Of a stretch of DNA of 5,833 bases, positions 1 through 5,623 are shown piece after piece. Source of the stretch: Candidatus Profundicultor aquiphilus (GTDB taxonomy: Bacteria > Atribacterota > Atribacteria > Atribacterales > Caldatribacteriaceae); NCBI GenBank assembly GCA_013314795.1, contig JABUEZ010000144.1:1-5833 (forward strand). Reading direction: 5' to 3'. The notes under the pieces are model-generated. The model worked only from the letters and a program-made list of their open reading frames with translations, ran no database searches and was not told where the DNA came from. Position 1 is the first letter of the stretch; every line of letters starts with the position of its first letter. Made by a program: the position numbers and the translations under genes.

Positions 1-337
1 GGTGGGGCTTTTATACACAATACTCGGGAAACTCCCTTTTGAAGCTACTGGACCGCTGGGTATCGCTCAGATGGCTGGCCAGGCAGCGAGTTTTGGTTTT
101 TTGAACTTGCTCCTTTTTGCGGCGGTAATCAGCGTCTTTCTTTCGATTTTTAACCTCATTCCCATTCCGGTACTCGACGGAGGACATCTGTTGCTCTTCC
201 TTTACGAGAAAATACGAAAGAAACCCCTGGAGCCTGAAAAGGTAGGGTTTGTTTACTTTATAGGTATTGTGTTTATTTTCCTTCTGGCTATTTTTGTCAC
301 CTATCAGGACGTCATGAGAATGGTAACCGAAAAATGA
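1..337 (+). CDS. rseP: RseP-family site-2 zinc metalloprotease, C-terminal part (5' end outside window)
   Basis: Seen: an open frame enters from the left edge (first complete codon at base 2) and runs 111 codons to a TGA at 335-337. It contains a GPLGIA segment (residues 17-22), a hydrophobic stretch at about 34-56, the motif NLIPIPVLDGG (51-61), and a last hydrophobic helix at about 83-101 followed by a short charged tail. Known: the N-P-x-L-D-G motif carries the third zinc ligand (Asp, here D59) of RseP/SpoIVFB-type intramembrane proteases, which cut single-pass membrane proteins such as anti-sigma factors inside the membrane. The HExxH helix and PDZ domain would lie upstream, off the window. 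Inferred: the gene is intact, because family C-termini look like this, and dxr may lie further upstream as in many relatives. The stop overlaps the ispG start as ATGA, so the two are probably translationally coupled. The GTG at base 2 is an internal codon, not the true start. Confidence 0.93.
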   Translation, partial: VGLLYTILGKLPFEATGPLGIAQMAGQAASFGFLNLLLFAAVISVFLSIFNLIPIPVLDGGHLLLFLYEKIRKKPLEPEKVGFVYFIGIVFIFLLAIFVTYQDVMRMVTEK

Positions 338-1392
338 ATCGCGAAGCGACCAGAGAAGTGCCTTTAGGAAAGATCAAAGTTGGGGGTAAAAATCCGGTCT
401 GGGTGGAAGCCATGGGACGAAGATACCCCGCCGAAGCGAAGGAATGCCTTCGGGAAATTGTCGCAGCGCAGGAAGCGGGGTGTGAGATTTTTCGGATAGC
501 CATCCCGGATCGTGATTCCCTGGAGGGCTTGAAAGAGGTTAAAAAGCACGTCCATATTCCTTTGGTAGCCGATATCCACTTTGACCTCCGCCTTGGCATT
601 GAGGCTGTCCTTCTTGGTGTCGATGCTGTGCGTGTTAATCCTGGAACGGTGGGTAACAAAGCAGATTTTGAAAAGCTTCTGGAAACCGTAAAATTGAAAA
701 ATACCGCATTACGACTTGGCGCCAACACCGGATCCGTTCCGCCCCGCTTTAAGAACAAGGACCGGGTCAAAGCTCTTTTTGAAAGTATTGAGGAATCAGT
801 AGGGGTTGCCGAAGGGAAGGGAATACATAACATTATCCTCTCGGCCAAGTCAACGGACGTAGAGGAAACCATCTCGATTTACGAAAAACTTGCTTCGACC
901 TTTTCTTACCCCTTGCATGTCGGTCTTACTGAGGCGGGGAGTGGCCTTGAGGGAATCACAAAATCCGTCGTTGCCCTGGGAATCTTGCTTCGGGAGGGTA
1001 TCGGGAATAATATCCGAATTTCTTTGACTGCTTCCCAACCGGTTCTGGAAACGAGAGTTGCTTGGGCCCTTCTTGAATCACTGGGTTTGAGGTACCGAAA
1101 TATTCAAATCATTTCCTGCCCCACCTGTGCTCGGAGAAGGGGGAATGTGGTATCATTGGTGCATGGACTAAGAAGAATGACTCAGACTCTTTGGTTGGAA
1201 ACACCTCTCACGGTAGCCATTATGGGGTGTGAGGTCAACGGACCGGGCGAAGCGAAGGGGGCAGATTGGGGTCTGGCGCTCAGCAAAAATTGTAAAGCGG
1301 TGCTTTTTGCGAAAGGGGAAATTGTAGAGGTTGTTCCCCAGGAAATAGCGTTAACAAAACTATTACAGAGGATTCGAGAAAACATCCAGTAA
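334..1392 (+). CDS. ispG: 4-hydroxy-3-methylbut-2-en-1-yl diphosphate synthase (IspG/GcpE)
   Basis: This cytoplasmic iron-sulfur enzyme converts MEcPP to HMBPP, the penultimate step of the MEP isoprenoid pathway. Seen: 352 residues, the usual size of the short bacterial form. The N-terminal TIM-barrel part shows PLVADIHFD (76-84), RVNPGTVG (100-107), RLGANTGS (127-134), SAKSTDV (170-176), PLHVGLTEAG (193-202) and a KS-rich helix. The C-terminal cluster domain has SCPTC (C262, C265) and MGCEVNGPGEA (C299, E306), matching the three cysteines and one glutamate that hold the [4Fe-4S] cluster. All catalytic-cluster ligands are present. Odd: the segment that normally reads V-Q-S-M-T-N-T is V-E-A-M-G-R-R-Y (24-31). 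The ATG at 334 overlaps the rseP stop (ATGA) and lacks a good ribosome binding site, which fits coupling to rseP. The stop at 1390-1392 overlaps the proS ribosome binding site. Confidence 0.95.
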   Translation: MNREATREVPLGKIKVGGKNPVWVEAMGRRYPAEAKECLREIVAAQEAGCEIFRIAIPDRDSLEGLKEVKKHVHIPLVADIHFDLRLGIEAVLLGVDAVRVNPGTVGNKADFEKLLETVKLKNTALRLGANTGSVPPRFKNKDRVKALFESIEESVGVAEGKGIHNIILSAKSTDVEETISIYEKLASTFSYPLHVGLTEAGSGLEGITKSVVALGILLREGIGNNIRISLTASQPVLETRVAWALLESLGLRYRNIQIISCPTCARRRGNVVSLVHGLRRMTQTLWLETPLTVAIMGCEVNGPGEAKGADWGLALSKNCKAVLFAKGEIVEVVPQEIALTKLLQRIRENIQ

Positions 1393-1397
1393 GGAGG
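1391..1397 (+). promoter_or_regulatory. Ribosome binding site of proS
   Basis: The sequence AAGGAGG lies 8 bases before the GTG at 1406 and 14 bases before the in-frame ATG at 1412. The spacing favours the GTG start. It overlaps the last two bases of the ispG stop codon. Confidence 0.8.
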
Positions 1398-1405
1398 AAG
1401 GAACC

Positions 1406-2668
1406 GTGCAGATGTCTCGTCTTTTTGCCCCAACTTTGAAGGAAAGTCCACAGGAAGCTGAAATTGTAAGCCACAGTTTAATGCTTCGTGCAGGGCTAAT
1501 CAGGCAAGTTTCTGCAGGGGTTTATACGTTCTTACCGCTGGGTTTGCGTACCCTTGATAAGATTACCAACATTGTTCGGGAAGAGATGAATAGGGCAGGA
1601 GGGCAGGAATTACTCATGCCTGCATTACATCCTGCTGACCTCTGGAAAGAGACTGGCAGGTGGCAGGTTTACGGACCAGAACTGATCCGGTTCAAGGACC
1701 GGCGGGAACGAGACTTTTGTCTGGGTCCAACACATGAAGAAGTCATCACCGATCTGGCACGAAAAGAGATCCGCTCTTATCGGCAGTTACCTCTTTTGCT
1801 TTATCAGATACAGACTAAATTCCGGGACGAGATACGGCCCCGCTTTGGGATTATGAGAGCAAGAGAGTTTCTCATGAAAGACCTCTACAGTTTTGATCGG
1901 GATGTTGAAGGTCTCAAAGAGAGTTACGAAAAGATGTACCGGGCATATTGCCGGGTTTTTGAGCGCTGTGGCCTTGAGTATAAAGCTGTGCCTGCCGAAA
2001 GTGGGGTCATTGGGGGTGACGTATCCCACGAGTTTCTCATCCTTGCCGAATCAGGGGAAGAGAAACTGATGGTTTGTCAATCCTGTTCGTATGGAACCAC
2101 CCGGGAGGAAGAAGTCTGTCCTCAGTGTCAGACTCACCTAGAAGAAAAGAAGGGGATAGAGGTTGGCCATATTTTTCAGTTGGGAACCAAGTATAGTGAG
2201 CCAATGAAGGCCTATTTCCTTGACAGGGATGGAAAAGAAAAACCCCTGGTCATGGGCTGTTACGGTATTGGCATCGGTCGAACCATGGCTGCAGCGATTG
2301 AGGCCAACCACGACGATAAAGGAATTCGATGGCCCGTTTCCATCGCACCTTATGAAGTTGCTGTTATTCCGGTGAATTCCAAGAAGGAATCGCATCGCGA
2401 ACAGGCTGAAAAAGTGTACCGCGCCCTGCTTGAACAAGGCTTTGAAGCGGTTATTGATGACCGGGAAGCCAGCGCAGGGTACAAGTTCAACGAGGCCGAT
2501 CTCATTGGGTTTCCTTTCCAGGTTATCGTGGGTGAAAAAGCGGAAAAGGGTGGAATGCTGGAAATTAAAATCCGCAGAAACGGCGAGCGGATAGAAGTGA
2601 GTCAGGAAGGAGTTATCCAGCTTTTAAGAGAGCTTAAGAAAAACCATGGAGAAACAAGAGAGCCTTAG
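1406..2668 (+). CDS. proS: Prolyl-tRNA synthetase, bacterial-type core without the INS editing domain
   Basis: This cytoplasmic class II enzyme charges tRNA-Pro with proline. Seen: GTG start with a strong ribosome binding site, and N-terminus MQMSRLFAPTLKE like other bacterial ProRS. Motif 1 spans about 44-73, motif 2 about 137-163 (FRDEIRPRFG, then MKDLYSF) and motif 3 about 283-297 (MGCYGIGIGR). The TxE loop (GPTHEE, 107-112) is intact. An anticodon-binding domain follows at about 313-412. Length is 420 residues against roughly 570 for the E. coli-type enzyme. The difference is the INS editing domain between motifs 2 and 3: GGDVSHEF (203-210) is followed by C224-x2-C227 and C238-x2-C241, then GIEVGHIFQLGTKYS (250-264). 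Known: INS removes mischarged Ala-tRNA-Pro, and alphaproteobacterial ProRS lacking it rely on free-standing editing proteins. Inferred: a functional synthetase, not a pseudogene, because all other parts are in frame. The four cysteines may bind zinc. The 3' end overlaps the glycosyltransferase gene by 23 bases. Confidence 0.95.
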   Translation: MQMSRLFAPTLKESPQEAEIVSHSLMLRAGLIRQVSAGVYTFLPLGLRTLDKITNIVREEMNRAGGQELLMPALHPADLWKETGRWQVYGPELIRFKDRRERDFCLGPTHEEVITDLARKEIRSYRQLPLLLYQIQTKFRDEIRPRFGIMRAREFLMKDLYSFDRDVEGLKESYEKMYRAYCRVFERCGLEYKAVPAESGVIGGDVSHEFLILAESGEEKLMVCQSCSYGTTREEEVCPQCQTHLEEKKGIEVGHIFQLGTKYSEPMKAYFLDRDGKEKPLVMGCYGIGIGRTMAAAIEANHDDKGIRWPVSIAPYEVAVIPVNSKKESHREQAEKVYRALLEQGFEAVIDDREASAGYKFNEADLIGFPFQVIVGEKAEKGGMLEIKIRRNGERIEVSQEGVIQLLRELKKNHGETREP

Positions 2669-3329
2669 AACAAATACCAGGGATAATTTTTTCAAAGTCA
2701 CTGCGATTATTGCTGCATACAATGAAGAGAAAACCATTGGTCCCATCATTGATGTACTGAAAGAAGTACCTTTGATTGAACAGATCGTAGTTGTCAGTCA
2801 CGGTTCTACAGACCGAACCGTGGAAATTGCTCGCAACAAAGGTGTAGAAGTGGTGGAATTGCTCCATAATATTGGAAAGGGAGGAGCACTTTACCGGGGT
2901 CTCGAGTACATTCGCACCGAAGTTGTTTTGCTTCTCGATGCAGACCTTGTGGGTCTCCAGAAAGAGCATGTCGAAGCCTTGATTCAACCAGTTTTGGCAA
3001 ACGAGGCTGACGTCACCATCGGTGTCTTTGAAGAAGGTCGATTTGCCACAGATTTTGCACAGAAAATCGCTCCTTTCCTCTCTGGTCAAAGGGCGATAAA
3101 AGCGAACATTCTTCAAAATATACCGGATATGGAAGTCAGTCGGTACGGTGTAGAAGTGGCCATCAACCGTTATGTGCGAAAGAATGGAGTGCGGGTGAAA
3201 CTCACCAAACTCGCCGGTCTGACCCATGTGATGAAAGAAGAAAAGTTAGGACTTGTAAAAGGTTTGAAGGAAAGAGTAAAAATGTACTGGGAGATTATTA
3301 AAAATACATATCGGGGGGTTGATAAGTAA
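2646..3329 (+). CDS. Family 2 (GT-A fold) glycosyltransferase
   Basis: Seen: 227 residues with the layout of a small soluble GT2 enzyme: a first beta strand and AAYNEEKTIG (23-32), VVVSHGSTDRT (48-58) where the family usually has a DGS motif, NIGKGGAL (75-82), the DxD-type metal/nucleotide-sugar motif LLLDADL (95-101) and SGQRAI (146-151) in the acceptor half. There is no obvious transmembrane helix, but a basic C-terminal helix (about 196-222) could touch the membrane. Known: such proteins move a sugar from a nucleotide-sugar to a lipid phosphate, phosphoglycerate or polysaccharide acceptor. The SGQRA element recalls glucosyl-3-phosphoglycerate synthase and dolichol-phosphate-mannose-synthase-like branches. 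Substrate is not assignable here. Odd: H52 stands where an acidic residue is expected. The ATG lies inside the proS end (23-base overlap) with only a weak purine-rich stretch upstream. No other in-frame start lies before the first strand, so coupling to proS is likely. Confidence 0.85.
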   Translation: MEKQESLRTNTRDNFFKVTAIIAAYNEEKTIGPIIDVLKEVPLIEQIVVVSHGSTDRTVEIARNKGVEVVELLHNIGKGGALYRGLEYIRTEVVLLLDADLVGLQKEHVEALIQPVLANEADVTIGVFEEGRFATDFAQKIAPFLSGQRAIKANILQNIPDMEVSRYGVEVAINRYVRKNGVRVKLTKLAGLTHVMKEEKLGLVKGLKERVKMYWEIIKNTYRGVDK

Positions 3330-3333
3330 AAGG

Positions 3334-4608
3334 ATGAACGATGCCAGAGCAAAGGGAATCCTCCTGGTGGTTGAAGAACCTAAGGATAGGGGTTACTCCG
3401 AGTTTTTCAAACGAGAACTGGAGGAAATTGTTCGTAGCGCGGATTTAGAACCACTGTATACCTTTGAGTGTAAAGTAAAAAATCCTTTCTACCGTTATTA
3501 CCTGGGAAAGGGAAAAGTCCAGGAAATCAAGGATTTTATCCTTCAAAACCCCTCAACGAGTTTCGTGGTCTTTAACATCGAGATTACACCTTCTCAACAG
3601 CGTAACCTTGAAGACTTCTGGCAGGTGCCTGTTTACACCAAAAATGGGATCATTCACGAAATCTTTGCCCGACGCGCTCGTACTGCTCAGGGGCGGATTA
3701 AGGTTGAGTTAGCTCGACTCCGGTACGAACTCAGTCGATTAAGTGGGAAAGGAAATGAATTCTCCCGTCTGGGTGGTGGTATTGGAACCCGTGGTCCTGG
3801 AGAACAAAAAATCGAGGTTGAACGGAGAAAAATCAAAGACCGCCTTGCCTTGCTCCGCAGGGAACTGAAAAAGATCCAGCAACGGATGGAAACCCAAAGA
3901 GTCGCCCGAACGAAAAAGGGCATTCCTCAGGTGGCCATTGTGGGATATACCAATGCGGGTAAGTCCACGCTTTTCAACGTGCTCACAAAATCCAGAGCTT
4001 ACGTTGCCGACAAAATGTTTGCGACCCTCGATCCAGCGGCCAAAAAGGGGTATGTACCTGAAGTCGGCGAAGTGGTTTTCATTGATACCGTAGGCTTCAT
4101 CCGCAACATGCCTTCCACCATTAAGGATGCCTTCCGGGCCACACTTGAGGAAATTCGTGAAGCTGATTTAGTGCTCGAAGTTGTGGATATTTCCGACCCC
4201 GATTACGTTCTTCATCTTCAAACCATCCATGAAACCCTTCGGGAAATTAATTTTCATGAGTGCCCTCAAATTATCGTGTTTAACAAAATAGACCTTGTTC
4301 AGGAAACTCCTTTTATAGCCAGCGAGACCAAAAATGATTATCCATGTCTTTTTCTCTCGGCTAAAAACAGGACCGGTATAGAAGAACTCCTCAACGAAAT
4401 CGCCATGCGTCTAAAACCCCTCATGAGCCATCTTTCCATAGAAGTGGCGTACGAAAAACTTCCTCTGCTGGAAAAGGAAATATATCGTCAGGGGTACATC
4501 AAAAATATTCTTCCCAAGAGTCCCCAGAATGTAATTCTGGAATGTTTGGTCCGCAAAGAAGCTCTTTCCCGAATTCGTTCCATCCTGGAACCAGCCCAAT
4601 ACCATTAG
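3334..4608 (+). CDS. hflX: Ribosome-associated GTPase HflX
   Basis: HflX is a cytoplasmic GTPase that binds the 50S subunit and splits stalled ribosomes under heat or antibiotic stress. Positions count from the ATG at 3334 (424 residues). The HflX N-terminal domain covers about 5-140 and includes YLGKGKVQEI (56-65) and ARRARTAQGR (112-121). The glycine-rich LGGGIGTRGPGE (146-157) is followed by a basic helical coiled-coil stretch to about 190. The G domain has P-loop GYTNAGKST (204-212), switch I FATLDPA (229-235), G3 DTVGF (251-255), NKID (317-320) and SAK (342-344). A C-terminal domain follows from about 367. All nucleotide-binding motifs are intact. The start is uncertain. A TTG at 3319 would add five residues and overlap the previous gene by 11 bases. 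Neither start has a well-spaced ribosome binding site: GGGGGG at 3313-3318 is adjacent to the TTG and 15 bases from the ATG. I see no convincing terminator after the stop. Confidence 0.95.
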   Translation: MNDARAKGILLVVEEPKDRGYSEFFKRELEEIVRSADLEPLYTFECKVKNPFYRYYLGKGKVQEIKDFILQNPSTSFVVFNIEITPSQQRNLEDFWQVPVYTKNGIIHEIFARRARTAQGRIKVELARLRYELSRLSGKGNEFSRLGGGIGTRGPGEQKIEVERRKIKDRLALLRRELKKIQQRMETQRVARTKKGIPQVAIVGYTNAGKSTLFNVLTKSRAYVADKMFATLDPAAKKGYVPEVGEVVFIDTVGFIRNMPSTIKDAFRATLEEIREADLVLEVVDISDPDYVLHLQTIHETLREINFHECPQIIVFNKIDLVQETPFIASETKNDYPCLFLSAKNRTGIEELLNEIAMRLKPLMSHLSIEVAYEKLPLLEKEIYRQGYIKNILPKSPQNVILECLVRKEALSRIRSILEPAQYH

Positions 4609-4612
4609 TTCC

Positions 4613-4628
4613 CATAATGTATATTATG
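4613..4628. repeat. Inverted repeat CATAAT-GTAT-ATTATG
   Basis: Six-base perfect arms are separated by 4 bases, starting 5 bases after the hflX stop. The stem is almost all A/T and is followed by TAAAATT, not a T-run, so it is a poor intrinsic terminator. It could be a protein-binding site or chance in AT-rich DNA. Confidence 0.4.
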
Positions 4629-4740
4629 TAAAATTCACTTCTCTGGGACGGGGTTTACTTGTTTTCGCTCTCTCTTTCTTTTTTGTGAGTGTCAGATATT
4701 GCTTCATCATTGCCAAATCCTCAATTATTCCATGAGGTAC

Positions 4741-4748
4741 TGTCGACA
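4741..4748. promoter_or_regulatory. Palindrome TGTCGACA upstream of the -10 element (possible operator)
   Basis: A perfect 8-base palindrome lies 18 bases before the extended -10, roughly where RNA polymerase or a repressor would sit. Toxin-antitoxin operons are often self-regulated, so an operator is plausible, but an 8-base palindrome is short and may be chance. Confidence 0.25.
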
Positions 4749-4766
4749 TTATTTTTTGCTTCGAGT

Positions 4767-4775
4767 TGATATAAT
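4767..4775 (+). promoter_or_regulatory. Extended -10 promoter of the MNT/HEPN operon
   Basis: The sequence TGATATAAT is a full TG-n-TATAAT extended -10 element. It lies just ahead of the MNT gene. The best -35 match, TCGACA at 4743-4748, is 21 bases away and too far to count on, but extended -10 promoters can work without one. Transcription would start near 4781-4783, at the first bases of the ribosome binding site. That excludes the in-frame ATG at 4779 as start and leaves a leader of about 9-16 bases. Confidence 0.65.
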
Positions 4776-4781
4776 AGAATG

Positions 4782-4790
4782 GGAGGAAGG
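4782..4790 (+). promoter_or_regulatory. Ribosome binding site of the MNT gene
   Basis: The sequence GGAGGAAGG gives a strong match to the 16S rRNA tail. The GGAGG core ends 10 bases before the ATG at 4797 and 4 bases before the ATG at 4791. Both are usable, with 4797 slightly better spaced. Confidence 0.7.
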
Positions 4791-4796
4791 ATGAGT

Positions 4797-5120
4797 ATGC
4801 ACACTCTACCCTTTGAAACACTTTTTTCCGAATTGAAGAAAGGTTTGGAAGAAATCTATGGAGGGAAGCTACGGGGAGTATATCTTTTCGGTTCCTTTGC
4901 TCGAGGGGAAGCCCAAGATGATTCTGATGTCGATATTCTTATTGTTCTTGATTACATTGAGAGTTATCGGGGAGAACTTGAGCGTACCGGAAATCTGGTG
5001 AGTTCCCTGTCTTTGAGATATGGGGTGACAGTATCGCGGGTTTTTGTTTCCGAAGAGGACTGGCAAAAAATAGAGAATCCCTTTTTTACCAATGTTCGGG
5101 AGGAGGCTCACGCCTTATGA
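4797..5120 (+). CDS. MNT-type minimal nucleotidyltransferase, presumed antitoxin of a HEPN/MNT pair
   Basis: Seen: 107 residues from the ATG at 4797; the ATG at 4791 would add two. The fold signature of DNA polymerase beta-like nucleotidyltransferases is clear: GVYLFGSFARGEA (27-39) then DSDVDILIV (42-50), giving the GS motif and the D44/D46 metal-binding pair. The C-terminal part, about 77-107, runs from VTVSRVFVSEEDW to the end and resembles MNT proteins that sit beside HEPN proteins. I see no third acidic residue on the strand VTVSRVF where catalytic members often have one. Known: in studied pairs such as Shewanella MntA/HepT, the MNT protein blocks the HEPN RNase by adding AMP to a tyrosine near its active site. 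Inferred: this is the antitoxin. It starts the two-gene unit, has its own promoter, and its stop overlaps the next start (ATGA). Confidence 0.85.
   Translation: MHTLPFETLFSELKKGLEEIYGGKLRGVYLFGSFARGEAQDDSDVDILIVLDYIESYRGELERTGNLVSSLSLRYGVTVSRVFVSEEDWQKIENPFFTNVREEAHAL
5098..5106 (+). promoter_or_regulatory. Ribosome binding site of the HEPN gene, inside the MNT coding region
   Basis: The sequence GGGAGGAGG ends 10 bases before the ATG at 5117 and encodes the R-E-E part of the MNT C-terminus. It gives the HEPN gene its own strong signal in addition to coupling through the ATGA overlap. A further AAGGAGG at 5119-5125 lies after the start and has no suitable start codon behind it. Confidence 0.6.
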
Positions 5121-5515
5121 AGGAGGATACACGGAAACTCCTTGAAAAAGCGACCCGTGCCGTTAATACGGCGAAACTCCTTATTGAACACGGGGACCTT
5201 GATTTTGCTGTCAGTCGAGCTTACTACGCCATGTTCTATACTGCTTGTGCCCTCCTCTTCGAGAGAGGTTTTTCCTTTCGAAAACACAGCGCAGCCATCG
5301 CTGCTTTCGGGGAACACTTTGCAAAAGCGGGGAAGATAGACCCCCGCTTCCATCGGTCCTTGATCAATGCTCATGACCTTCGCCTTGTGGGTGACTATGC
5401 CATTGGAGTAGAATTGAACCAAAGGGATGTTGAGTCAGTCATCGAGGAGGCCAAAATATTTCTTAGAGTAGCGGAAGAATATCTTACCACCCTCGAGAAT
5501 GATGAAAAGAAATAG
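5117..5515 (+). CDS. HEPN-domain protein, presumed RNase toxin of a HEPN/MNT pair
   Basis: Seen: 132 residues, all-helical in appearance, beginning MKEDTRKLLEKA. Helix 2 carries AVSRAYYAMFYTACALL (31-47), followed by FRKHSAAIAAFGEHFAKAG (54-72) and RFHRSLINAHDLRLVGDY (77-94), the pattern of COG1895-like HEPN proteins. R80 and H86 form an R-x5-H spacing that fits the HEPN R-x(4-6)-H catalytic motif. Tyr94 in VGDY lies 8 residues later, in the region that MNT partners modify in studied pairs. Known: HEPN toxins are dimeric metal-independent RNases; some family members have lost activity and only bind nucleotides. Inferred: toxin partner of the MNT protein, since the two overlap by 4 bases. The target RNA cannot be told. 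No intrinsic terminator is visible downstream on this strand. Transcription from here would run into the tRNA on the opposite strand. Confidence 0.83.
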   Translation: MKEDTRKLLEKATRAVNTAKLLIEHGDLDFAVSRAYYAMFYTACALLFERGFSFRKHSAAIAAFGEHFAKAGKIDPRFHRSLINAHDLRLVGDYAIGVELNQRDVESVIEEAKIFLRVAEEYLTTLENDEKK

Positions 5516-5553
5516 ATACCCATTTTTACTCCCCTTCCGCCTATGAGTCTGAG

Positions 5554-5617
5554 AAAAGGAGAACGAAAAGTCTGAAGACCAGGAAATAGACGGAATTTAT
5601 CGCAGACGAAGTTCTCC
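5554..5617 (-). terminator. Possible terminator or trailer hairpin of the tRNA-Arg transcript
   Basis: Read on the - strand, GGAGAAC (5617-5611) pairs perfectly with GTTCTCC (5564-5558), and an inner GTCTG/CAGAC pair can extend the stem across an internal loop. A TTTT run (5557-5554) follows at once. The outer arms are 46 bases apart, unusually far for an intrinsic terminator. A smaller GTCT-TC-AGAC hairpin (5579-5570), also followed by TTTT, lies within it. Either could end the tRNA transcript. Confidence 0.35.
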
Positions 5618-5623
5618 GCTCCC

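Larger units (their letters stand above)
4609..4796. other. AT-rich intergenic region between hflX and the MNT/HEPN pair
   Basis: This stretch of about 190 bases has no convincing gene. It holds an AT-only inverted repeat (4613-4628), a weaker CCTCA/TGAGG inverted repeat (4719-4737), an 8-base palindrome (4741-4748) and the promoter and ribosome binding site of the next gene. A 41-codon open frame on the - strand from an ATG at 4747-4749 has no clear ribosome binding site and no family I recognise. No GC-rich hairpin with a T-run follows hflX, so its terminator is either Rho-dependent or absent. Confidence 0.6.

Noticed and set aside
312..872. A 186-codon - strand open frame opposite ispG
   Set aside because: It is antisense to conserved IspG motifs, rich in Ser, Arg and Pro as typical for shadow frames, with no recognisable domain.
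2075..2128. The short proS as a pseudogene or frameshifted gene
   Set aside because: The frame is continuous, and all three class II motifs and the anticodon-binding domain are intact on both sides of the linker.
2634..3227. A 197-codon - strand open frame opposite the glycosyltransferase
   Set aside because: It is antisense to a gene with clear family motifs, and its own translation has no recognisable domain.
4613..4640. Intrinsic terminator after hflX
   Set aside because: The only nearby inverted repeat has an A/T-only stem apart from its end pair and no T-run behind it.
4779..4796. An upstream in-frame ATG at 4779 as start of the MNT gene
   Set aside because: The ribosome binding site lies after this ATG and the predicted transcription start is at or beyond it, so 4797 or 4791 is favoured.
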